Below are positions 11,250 through 20,551 of a DNA stretch of 64,000 nt, piece by piece. The notes beneath the pieces were generated by a model. It did no database searches. It was not told the DNA's origin and saw only the letters and a program-made list of their open reading frames with translations. Position numbers and translations under genes: made by a program. The stretch is from positions 204,418 to 268,417 of the forward strand of contig JBBHKE010002124.1 in assembly GCA_037447655.1 (NCBI GenBank), read 5' to 3'. The number at the start of each line of letters is the position of its first letter. Within the stretch, counting starts at the first letter, position 1. This DNA is from Zygnema cylindricum. Taxonomy: Eukaryota; Streptophyta; Zygnematophyceae; Zygnematales; Zygnemataceae.

Positions 11250-12260
11250 TATACTTGTGATCGATATTTACATTTTTTACACCTACTGGAAATAGGTATG
11301 GTTTTGGATATTCAAAAAGATGTTTTAATGTTATGACATGAAAAATTATGATAACTCCGTTCTAAATTCATAATGTATTTCGTACTCTGCAAAGTACGGA
11401 ATAGGCTATGATAACCTCCAACCCACATTCCCTCTCCTCCCCCGCGAAAAATAACGACAATGACAAATTTGTTGGCAACGGAGGGACTTGTCGGGCCCCG
11501 TTGAGCTCAATATTTACGGTTATCACAATAATCGACATAAGAAAATTAAGGATACACAACACTACAACCCCCATCGTTACTACTGTTATCGATGGAAATA
11601 GATTACGTTAAGTGTTAATTTATTGATATCAACGCTATACATGTGTTGAAAAAACCATTAACATTGAATTTGGCATTTAACGCCAGTTTGTTTGTCGAAT
11701 TTGTAGGATGGAAGGTGAGTTGGCACTAACATTATTAAGAGTGTTTCTTTACCTACTAGGCTACGTACTTGTGGGGTTTGAAAATCGTACGTAACATAGA
11801 AGTTATAGTAGAATTTACAATATGTAGGGGTATTTTATACTGTTTTATGGTTTTTAATAAATAGTTATGTATTGGCAAGTTTCTTATCGCGATAAGTTTG
11901 ATATTCGGCATATCAGATATCGATTTGCGAGAGGGCAGGATATATTGCTCTAGGAACAACAAAAAATATTGCGATATATTTGGTGGGAGGTGGTGGTCTG
12001 TACAGATTCTACATGAAAATGTCTGTAGCAAAGCAATACATCGATTGTCGGTCACATATTGAGAATCGCCACGAGGCTCTCGATACAAAACACTTAATTG
12101 GTTTGTAACGCTCGCTTTATTTAATAAGGCTAAGAGCTATTTGAAGTTAATATACTTGCGAAAACCCACTAAACGTTGTAGAATTGAGATGCCACGTGGA
12201 CGTTTTGTACAAAAACAAACTGTTGTACATAACATTAACTTCTAAAAGTGTAATTTAATT
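11250..12260. repeat. Dispersed repeat R1, copy a
   Basis: This is a non-coding repeat of about 1 kb homologous to 24650-25741 plus 26572-26670. Shared landmarks are TTGTCGGGCCCC, a TTATCGCGATAAG block, GGTGGGAGGTGGTGGTC, and a closing block with ACCCACTRAACGTTGTAG. Copy b is interrupted by a MITE at a site that is empty here near 12150. The chromovirus inserted at the right end of this copy. Confidence 0.7.
11862..12094. mobile_element. MITE-like unit within R1 copy a
   Basis: It begins TAGTTATGTATTGG and ends CGATACAAAACACTTA, imperfect inverted ends of the form AGTGTTGTGTATCG. The second copy (25207-25683) has better ends (TAGTGTTGTGTATCGG...CGATAAACAACACTA). It has no coding capacity. 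Confidence 0.45.
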
Positions 12261-12265
12261 GTCTA

Positions 12266-12714
12266 TGTAAAAGAAGTGACAATACACCACAACACGTCAC
12301 AGTGCACAGCGGAAAACACCAAGGATCTTCCCGTAGCAACAGCAGGAGCACACAGAACTCACAGACAAGGTTGCGCTTTATTACTTGAAAGAGAGTACAA
12401 GGTCGCGTTAGCTATGTATGTCTACTGGAGGTACCCATTCACCAAGCACGTGGACCTTCACGGTCAATCGAGATCTATCCAACACTTCCTTCTAGAACTA
12501 TACAGCTCAATCTACATTCTGCGGCGTTGCTATGCTGCGCTGCTACGCTGCTGCGCTACGTAGTTGCTACGCCGCTAAGTTGTTATGTTGCTATGCTGCG
12601 CTGGTCTGGAATCGCAGCTGCGCTGCTCTGGAATCGCAACTGCGCTGCTCTGAAATGGCAACTATATCAGCCTAGCCCTAGCCACTAAGTACCCAATTCT
12701 GTAACCCTGTTACA
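12266..12714 (-). repeat. Chromovirus 3' LTR
   Basis: 449 bp, TG...CA on the minus strand. Its middle is an irregular array of GCTGCG/GCTACG-type units (about 12520-12660). The other LTR has the same array, where element B inserted. Confidence 0.9.
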
Positions 12715-12759
12715 ATGCCTCCCACTAAGGATTCAGCGTCCCGCTGAACTTTGAGTGAC

Positions 12760-13935
12760 TCACGGAAACTGCAACTGCTGGAGTATGTCGTATGTTTCCT
12801 CGCGATACTCTTCGAACTCCTGGCGAAGGGCGTCTAGTTGATTTTGGAGTTGTTCACATCGGGTCTCCAATAACGCAATGTGATGATCTGCAGCCGCCAA
12901 CCGCCTCCGAGTGATTCGCTTCCGAACTTGATCTTCCCCTTCCTCGGGTACAACCTAGGGTACTTCGGGTCGCGGCGGAACGGTCGCCGGTGCAGGCTCC
13001 TCAGATGCCGGAATCCGGGGTTCTTCAGGTTCAGCCACTGGGGAAACTTCCTCCGCTTCATCCGCCGGTTCCCACCGAGGTACTTTCCGTAATTTAAAGG
13101 ACACGTGCTTCCTTGCAGCTCGGGCCCGCTGCAGAGCATTCCTTCGGGCCAGCTTGAGTGCCCGTACCTCAGGGGTGACCTCCGCCCTAGAGATGATGTC
13201 GTGGAGGCGGACATCCCACGGGTGATAATGACGGAGTAACCCGGGAACATCAATGCTATACCTGTAGTTGTCTTCTACCACTTCCACGAACGATAAGGCG
13301 CGAGGATTCAGCTGCATATAACCTTTATGATTATTTCCCAAGTCTTTTGTCCGCATGAAATTCCACGCTGGGTGTGACGGAACGACGGTAGGAATACGGA
13401 TAGGATCTCCAGGCTTCCCTATACGCCATTCCTTGGGCCACTCCGAGGGGTTCCAATAAAACCTTTTGGCGAAGCTGAAGGCGAGGTCCGGATGGTGGGT
13501 GTCGTCCGATAGTGGAAAGAGGTAGTCGGGAATTTCCTCTCCCTGTTCAATTTCCTCCTCCAAATCTCTTCGGTTTCCTCACATGAGGAACACATCGTCG
13601 CCACTGGCGTATTGTGCCTCTGCCTTCCTCTCCGCACTTTCAGACGACTGCTCGTCCGCGGTACTCTCCTTGTTCGGGTCCCGCATCACCTCTAGATCTG
13701 AGGCGCGCTCTTCAATTGGCGGAGGCGTTGGTTCTCGTTCCGGTTCCTCTGCCTCCGATAGCTCATGATCTTCTTTAAATTCCTGATCACCTTCCCGGGT
13801 TGGGGTGTATTCAGGGTCCTGTGAATTTTCTGACCCCTCCCCTCCACTGGTATCTGCCAGTGCTGCCTCGCTACTGGCGCTTTCCCCAGGTTCCGACTCC
13901 ACTTCTACTTCTCTTCGCCTGCTTGCTTCCACCAT
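12760..13935 (-). pseudogene. Extra ORF downstream of chromovirus pol (ORF3)
   Basis: One minus-strand frame runs 391 codons from an ATG at 13935 to a stop at 12760. It is interrupted by only two in-frame stops (TGA 13581-13579, TAG 12957-12955). The N-terminal third is very acidic (Glu/Ser/Asp-rich). The middle has a folded-looking section with Trp-rich WNPSEWPKEWR, IPTVVPSHPAWNFMR and YHPWDVRLHDIIS. A basic stretch and a Pro/Glu-rich linker follow. The last 60 residues form a coiled coil (LETRCEQLQNQLDALRQEFEEY). It starts 18 bp after the pol stop. It has no signal peptide or membrane segment, so it is not an envelope-type protein. I do not recognise the family. Position and long open frame indicate a real gene in the intact element. 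Confidence 0.7.
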
Positions 13936-13953
13936 GGCCTCCGCCGCCCTTAA

Positions 13954-14946
13954 CTAACTCTTGGGACGGTTCGGATCTCTTTGTCCCACCCGTACCAGTC
14001 TCCTCCTTTTCGGTGGTGGAGAGGACGACGACGCCATAGACACTGCTGAACCAGACAATTCCGGTAATTCCAAAAGCGAAGGTAAAGTGATTGTGCGGAG
14101 AGAAGGAATTTCCAAGCTGCCGAGAATAGGTTGGTCGTGAGGACGGATGGCGGCTTTATTCACGGGGGTTGAGGGTTTCACTTTTGGACTTTGCGAAGCG
14201 TCGCAGCGTGCGAAGGTATCGCAGCGTCTATCAATTATAAAACTGCGCTGCTGCGGCGGAACCGAGGGTTCTTCGTTACCCACATAGTGAAACACAATTG
14301 CGCCGTTGCGCTTTCCTGTCATCGCAGCGGTGGTGCTGCGATCCTCTGACGTCATCGTAACCATGTTGCGCTACAGTGGCTGCGTTGCTACAGCGCTGCG
14401 GTGTGGTAACATCGCCGCTGCGGTCCTTTGCCGCGTCCCCAAGATGATTGCGATGGTTGCGACACTGCGATTCACTCCTTTGTTGCGGCCGCTGCGATTG
14501 CCCCCTTGGTAAAGCTGAGTGTCCTCACTCCACTGAAACCAGCGCAGCAACTCCGGAGAATGCAGATCCTCCTCGTCCACCCAAGAGTCGTCCTCACCAC
14601 CGTAGCCTTTCCAACGCACCAAATATTGGGTGGAGTTGGAATTCCGAGAGTGGCGTGACTGAAGGATCTCTTCCACCTCATACTCGTCCGAGGTTCCCCG
14701 AACGGGTGATAAAGGAGTATGCTGTCGTCGATTAGGGAACAGTGAATCAGGATCGCGGAATGGTTTAAGAAGGTAAACATTGAAGACATTGTGGATATGC
14801 CAGTCCGTCGGGATATCCAACTTGTAAGCCACGTCGCCTACACGGGAAAGAATTGTGAACGGTCGCGTGAACTTCGGCGCCAACTTCTTAGACAGGGCAC
14901 CCGGCAAAGAGAGGTTTGCCATATTAAGGCAAACCTTGTCCCCCAC
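13954..14946 (-). pseudogene. Chromovirus integrase C-terminus and chromodomain
   Basis: The same frame reads KLAPKFTRPFTILSRVGDVAYKLDIP (the GPY/F-type C-terminal integrase region), then a chromodomain with VEEILQSRHS, YLVRWKGYGGEDDSWV and DLHSPELLRWF. This module is thought to direct integration to marked chromatin. After a TAG at 14373-14371 the frame stays open to 13954, adding a Pro/Ser-rich tail that ends in PPPKRRRLVRVGQ, which looks like a nuclear localisation signal. The stop is probably a mutation, because the tail joins ORF3 with normal spacing. Confidence 0.85.
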
Positions 14947-15086
14947 GCGAAAGACGGTGTCCTTCCGGTGAGCGTCGGCTTACGACTGTTGACGATCCTT
15001 TGCCATTTGGAGCGCCTTGGCCGCCTTTTCCATGTTTCCTTGCAGCGTTTTTGCAAAGTCCAGAGCTGCCGGTGTTTGGCAGTCCG

Positions 15087-16198
15087 CTACCAATAAGTTT
15101 TGGGGAAGAGTGGGCTGCCATTGAGGGAGAATGGCGTAGCATTCGTTGACGAGTGCACTGCACTGTTGTATGTTACCTCGATCGCTGTTAAATGGTCCAC
15201 CCAATCCGTTTGGTGCACCGAGACATAAGCCGGCAACGCTTCCTCCAAAGTTCGATTCACCCTTTCAGTCTGACCATCAGTTTGAGGGTGGTAGGCTGTG
15301 GACATGGCCAGCTGCGTGCCACATAACGCAAATAGACTTTGCCAAAAGTGGCTCACGAATTTACGATCGCGGTCGCTGACGATTTTTGTCGGAAGTCCGT
15401 GATGGCGGAATATCTCCCGAAAGAATAAGTTCGCGATATCCATGCAGTAGCTGTGGTGGACGTGGGTAGAAAATGTGCCATTTTCGTCAAGTAATCCACG
15501 ACGACGAAGATTGAGTCGTAGCCCTCCTTCGTCCGTGGAAGGGCCACGATGAAATCCATCGAGATCGCCTCCCAAGGAACAGATGGTACCGGAAGGGGTT
15601 GTAACAGACCTTGGTGTCCTGAGTCCGTTTTGTTCCTATTACAGGAGTCACACGTCCGGACATATTCGGCAATGTCTCGAGTCATGTTTGGCCAATAATA
15701 CGTTTCAGCGACACGTGCGGTTGTTTTATCCCGCCCCAAATGTCCACTTAGCGGCTCGTCGTGACTCATTTTAAGAATCATGTGACGGAGCTCCGTACTT
15801 GTTGGTACATAAAGCCGTGTTGTCTTACTCGGTTTGTATCGCCACATACCATTGGCGGTTCGAACGAGTACCTTCCGTTTAATGAGTTCCTTTAGTGCAT
15901 CATCGTCGCCGTAGGCGGCCTTTATCCGATCTAACCACTGTTCGTCCACGTGCACCGTACTGGTGATTGCGCTGAGTTTCGGATCTTGCGCTGCGGTCGA
16001 CGCTGCGGCATCCCTTATCGCAGCGCTTACGTTCCCAAACTGCGATGCTTGCGGTCGTTGCGCCGCTACTGGCGCAGCGACTCCGGGTCTCCTTGACAGG
16101 GCATCCGCTGGGTTCGTCTTGCATGGCTTATATTTCATAACCACTTCCGGACTGAAGGTCTGCAGAAACGTCATCCAGCGCACTTGTTTCTTGGACAA
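15087..16198 (-). pseudogene. Chromovirus integrase
   Basis: The 16198-15353 frame has the RNase H/integrase linker (NPADALSRRPG), then the HHCC zinc finger (H...GHLG...C..C), the core start MDFIVALPRT and VVVDYLTKMAHFLP. The core continues in the 15575-15087 frame (HGLPTKIVSDRDRKF, YHPQTDGQTERVNRTLE), giving the D, D and E residues. One frameshift lies near 15400-15500. Confidence 0.92.
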
Positions 16199-17576
16199 CT
16201 TCGGCTGGGTTTAAAGATATTATAATGCGTGGTGATCCGTGATATCGTGATCCGTTTCCCCTGAACGTAACACTTCCAAACCTCCAGCGCATTGATGATA
16301 GCTATTGTCTCCTTCTCATGGGTGGCCCAGTTTAGCTCTGCTGCCTTTAGTTTTCGACTGTCGTAGGCGATGGGTTGAAGGCTTTTCCCTTGATCTTGCA
16401 AAAGGATCGCTCCAATAGCCGTATCGCTAGCGTCGGTAATTATCGTCCAAGGTAAATCCGGGTCGGGAACGGCTAACACAGGGGCGGTAACCAACAGCTC
16501 CTTTAGCGTGTTAAAGGCTGTCTCTTGTGCCGCTTTCTAATCATAGGGCACGTCATTCTTGAGAAATTCCGTGAGCGGTGCAGCGATTTTTGCGAAACCT
16601 TCGACAAAACGTCGATAATAGGAGCAGAATCCTAAAAAGCTCCGTAACTCCGTGATATATTTCGGCTGCGGCCACTCCTTAACGGCCTTTATCTTGTTTG
16701 GATCCACTGCTATTCCGTCTTGGGTCACCACATGGCCTAAAAAATCAATCTTCTTGTTGAAGAAGTCACATTTACTTCTTTTTGCGTACAACTTATTTTC
16801 CCGAAGGACCTGGAGGACCGTTCGTAAGTGCTTCATATGCTCCTCCTGCGTTTGGCTATACACCAGTATGTCGTCTAGGAAGACTATCACAAACGCGTCC
16901 AGATATTGCCGAAAGATGGAATTCATTAAATGCATAAAAGTTGCCGGTGCGTTAGTCAACCCGAACAGCATTACCCGAAACTGAAAATGACGGTAGCGAG
17001 TTCTGAACGCCGTTTTCTCCACATCTTCCTTGGCAATTCTAATCTGGTGGTAGCCGCTCCGCAAGTCTATTTTCGAAAAATATTTAGCACCTCGAAGTCG
17101 ATCCAACAATTCGTCGATCCTCGGTAGTGGGACGCATTCTTCACCGTTACTTTGTTAAGCGCTCGGTAGTCTATACACATACAGAAACCTCCATCTTTCT
17201 TGTTCACAAAGAGAACGGGGGCTCCATACGGTGACTTGCTTGGTTCGATTGCTCCAACTTCGACCAACTCCGCGAGTTGCTTTTTCTGTTCGTCCAATTC
17301 GGTGTAGCTCATCTTGTACATCCGATTAGCCGAGGGTACCGCTCCACGAACAAGCTCTATACTATGGTGTACTTCGCGCTTTGGAGGTAATCCTTCGGGG
17401 AGCTTCGGGGGAAATACAACTGCGAACTCCTCGAGAAGTTTTGTCATGACTTCCGGGGCCTCTTCGGAAGTCTTTCCAATGTCGTCACTTTCTTTGGAGT
17501 CGAAGTCGGGGTCCTTCTTCTTCAATTTTTCCGGGATCTCCTCCGTCGCCTCCTCCATTGGTTGGACGACTGCCAT
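16171..17576 (-). pseudogene. Chromovirus reverse transcriptase and RNase H
   Basis: The frame at 17576-17067 has the RT fingers ([28 protein letters not shown]). The 17109-16537 frame holds the palm ([37 protein letters not shown] with catalytic DD) and the thumb ([17 protein letters not shown]). The 16494-16171 frame has RNase H (TDASDTAIGAILLQ, HEKETIAIINAL). Frame breaks near 17090 and 16500 separate them. Confidence 0.93.
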
Positions 17577-17681
17577 ACCAATCGTTTCCCCTTTCTTGAG
17601 TGCCCTCTTGAGCTGTAAGGCCGAAAGCAGGCGTCCCTCTTCCGCTCCCTTACCAGCCGCTCCCGCTTTTACCTCAAACTC

Positions 17682-17999
17682 TTATTCACCTTTCTTCACT
17701 CTCATGGTGCCACTTCTCCAATCGATCGTTGAATTCCATTTTTGCAGCCACGACTTCCGTAGGAGTACCTCATGGTCCCCAAGAGGTAATACATGAAGCG
17801 TGTCGTACCATCGAAATTTCCCAATTTCGACGCGTAACCTCGGGGTATGATAGGTAATCGATAAGGAACTACCGTCGGTTAATTGTACCGACTGATGATC
17901 CTTTAGTACCACAAGAGGAAGTTTCAACCTTTTCACCGTCGCCTCGTTAATGAAGTTCCCAAAAGCTCCGGAGTCCACCATGAAGTAAGCTGCACTCAC
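17682..17999 (-). pseudogene. Chromovirus aspartic protease
   Basis: An open segment with FMVDSGAFGNFINEATV (active-site D-S-G) and LPLGDHEVLLRKSWL (the second conserved protease block with G-D-x-x-L). It lies between gag and RT as expected. Confidence 0.88.
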
Positions 18000-18035
18000 T
18001 CCATTTGACCCCGAAATATCAAAGGGTCTCCTCCT

Positions 18036-18993
18036 TCACCGGCTAACCTCATAACAGTTTTCCCTTTTTGGGACCTTTCCATTTTGGACACTCTCGAACC
18101 ATATGATCTGGAGAACCGCACTAGAAGCATAGGCCATTTTGCCTCCTCCGCTGGATTTCCTCGGGGGATAAGTCATTGGTCCTGGTCTTGGTAGTTTTCT
18201 TCTTTCTCCGCAAGACGTTGACCGCTTCCTTATCCTCATTAATTGCGCCGAGCTCCATGGAGGTTGGACCTTCGCCTCCTCGGTGTCCTCCGCTACTGCT
18301 CGACCTGTAGTGATACGGTCTCCGGAGGTTAAAGTCGATTGAATCGGTCCGCTCCGCAAACTGGATGATTGCCGAGAGAGGAGGAGTCGTGCTTTCTCAA
18401 GCAAGCCATTGTTCCACATCTCTACGAATAGACGACTTAAGCCCCTTCACGTAGCGATCCACGGCTTCATCCTCCGTCATCGTAGGTATTTGAACTTTGC
18501 ACTCCAAGAATCGCTGCGTAAACTCCATCACTGAAGTTAGTTGCTTCAATACTGCGATCTTATCTCTCGCCGCCTTCATCGTGTTGACGGGCTGCCAAGT
18601 GTCGCGGAGGAGTTGAACGAAGAGTGCCCAGACGGTCGGTAACTCATCGTCCTCTACCAATGTTCTCCACCAAGCCCCCGCTGCCCCTTTAAGAAGACCA
18701 CCCGCGTAGTGAATCTTCTCACGATCCGATAGGCTAGGAAAATTCTCGAGATAGTTCGCCACGGAGAATAGCCATGAGTCAAGGTTCTTGTGTCTTGCAG
18801 GATCAAACTCGTCGGGAATTCTTAATTTCGGTCTCCGCGAGTCTCGCTCTACGCCTCCATGAGGTCGCTCCCCTAGACGCGACTCCAAGGCTGTGACGGT
18901 GTTACTCAGCTGTGCGTTCTGTAATCTCACACTTTCCAACTCCCTGAGAACTTGCGCCAACATTTCTGTAGTGGATACGCCGTGTTCATCCAT
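18036..18993 (-). pseudogene. Chromovirus gag
   Basis: It begins MDEHGVSTTEMLAQVLRE with a short coiled coil (LESVRLQNAQLSNTVTALESRL), then the capsid region of the Retrotrans_gag type (AGAWWRTLVEDDE, DTWQPVNTMKAARDKIAVL) to a stop at 18397. The nucleocapsid zinc knuckle follows in another frame at 18129-18088: C-F-stop-C-GSPD-H-MVRE-C, a normal CX2CX4HX4C pattern carrying a TAG between the first two Cys residues. The gag start sits just after the primer-binding site. Confidence 0.88.
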
Positions 18994-19014
18994 GCTGTCG
19001 AGTCACGGTAAAAG

Positions 19015-19026
19015 CTCCGATACCAG
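19015..19026 (-). other. Chromovirus primer-binding site
   Basis: The minus strand reads TGGTATCGGAGC directly after the 5' LTR end (TTTTACA). It matches the common plant initiator tRNA-Met 3'-end site except for one base. Confidence 0.8.
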
Positions 19027-19456
19027 TGTAAAAGAGGTGACAATACACCACAACACGTCACAGTGCACAGCGGAAAACACCAAGGATCTTCGCGTAGCAA
19101 CAGCAGGAGCACACAGAACTCACAGACAAGTTTGCGCTTTATTACTTGAAAGAGAGTACAAGGTTGCGCTAGCTGTGTAGGTCTACTTGAGGTACCCATT
19201 CACCAGGTCTACTTGACTATTTAAACTAACTGCTAGTCCACCTAGTACTATACAGCTGTACACGTGGACCTTCACGGTCAATCGAGATCTATCCAAAACT
19301 TCCTTCTAGAATTATACAGCTCAATCTACATCCTGCGCCGTTGCTATGCTGCGCTGCTACGCTGCTGCGCTACTAAGTGTTGAAATTTAAGTATTTTCTA
19401 GGTCTAGAGTTTGTAAATATAAAAAGGTAAAAAGGGGACAGTGACAGCCTGCCTCT

Positions 19457-19513
19457 AACTCTTCACTCAAGTCCCCACACTTGTCGCAGTCACTGAAGAC
19501 TTGAGGAGGAGTT
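19457..19513 (+). ncRNA. Conserved U3 hairpin (element B copy)
   Basis: Arms AACTCTTCACTCAAGTC and GACTTGAGGAGGAGTT pair around a loop containing ACTTGTCGCAGTCACTG. The loop is conserved in elements C, D, E and the solo LTR, while the arms change together. In the 3' LTR copy it would lie in the 3' untranslated part of the genomic RNA. Confidence 0.6.
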
Positions 19514-19585
19514 GGATCCATGGATGGCTAAGCTGTCCAAAGAGGACAGGAAGGCCAATCTTGATAGAGTTATCTAAAAGGATTG

Positions 19586-19662
19586 ACGGACCCAGGATTC
19601 GATCCTGGTACCTTTCTTCCGTCTTACTAGCCGTTAGCTTTAACCAATATGACTAGAGCCAG
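19586..19662 (-). other. tRNA-like unit in element B LTR
   Basis: The minus strand carries A-box-like TAGTCATATTGGTTAAAGC and B-box-like GGATCGAATCC. The T arm is a perfect CCAGG/CCTGG stem with a 7-nt loop. The same unit is in the 3' LTR (about 22640-22717). It is antisense to the LTR. Acceptor pairing is poor, so it is not called a tRNA gene. Confidence 0.65.
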
Positions 19663-20195
19663 TGCTAGAGTACGTTAGGTTTGATAAATATTTATATTTG
19701 TACACGTAGACTAGTTCGTATAACGGGAAATAGATACGCAATACATAGATACAGTTTTGTATAGTACGGAGTACGATTTAATGTATTTTATGAAACGGAT
19801 ACCGCGCATTTGTTTCGAACGCGAAACAAATATCGCGCGCGTATTTTCAACGACTAAAATTGTATCCAGTTTGATCGGACGGCCACGATTGGTGCCGCGA
19901 TCACGGAACGTGTACTTTTGGCGTTTTTTCAGCCATCGCCACGTAATGTGACACGTGGCGCGACAATGTTGGATTGCGGCGACTCCGGAGATTGCGGAAA
20001 CAAATCCGGCTATGACACGTGTCGAGAATTTGGCCATGTTGTACAATGGCCGTACAGAAAGTACACCGGCACCTGTACTTTTCTGTACGACACAGTAATT
20101 TGATTGGTGCCATACTTCAGTAGATAGAGTTTTAGAGAGGATTTAGGACTTAGAAAATTTTGGGCAGGCAGCTGCCTCTCCCAGAGAGCACCTTG

Positions 20196-20202
20196 TATAA
20201 AT
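20196..20202 (+). promoter_or_regulatory. TATA box of element B LTR
   Basis: TATAAAT follows a block conserved in all related LTRs (GTAGATAG..TTTAGAGAGGATTTAGGACTTAG in part, then CTCTCCCAGAGAG). Element C has the same box at 49003-49009. Confidence 0.7.
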
Positions 20203-20267
20203 GGCAAACTTTGATCAGCCATAACTATCAATTTACTTGACCATTTTCAGTGATTCTTTTTGCTGCG

Positions 20268-20477
20268 GACTCAGGGGAGTCTAGGCTACACAGGGGTGTA
20301 GTCGGTCAGAGTTTTTGTCAGCCAGGGTGGCTGTATTTCTAAGAGAAAGTCAAACTGGATGAATGTGTCCAAATCTCATATTCTAACTTTGCATTCTGTG
20401 GTGGAACTGAGCACACAGAAAGTGTTATTTCACAGGGGTGAATATATATTGGGGTTCTGACTGTCAAGGGGTCAGTC
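20268..20477 (+). ncRNA. Leader hairpin series (element B)
   Basis: Successive short hairpins have G-rich loops: GACTC-AGGG-GAGTC (20268-20281), CTACAC-AGGG-GTGTAG (20286-20301), CAGCCA-GGG-TGGCTG (20319-20333), TTCAC-AGGG-GTGAA (20429-20442), and GACTG...CAGTC (20459-20477). They lie between the TATA box and the primer-binding site, where LTR elements keep packaging and dimerisation signals. Confidence 0.6.
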
Positions 20478-20551
20478 ATTTGGGTTTATATCAACTTGGA
20501 GTCGGCACTATCTAGATTAGCTTCTTTTGGATCTGCATACTCTGAGGGCCA

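Noticed and set aside
12760-13935. Chromovirus ORF3 as an envelope gene
   Set aside because: No signal peptide, transmembrane or cleavage features; the protein is acidic with a coiled coil.
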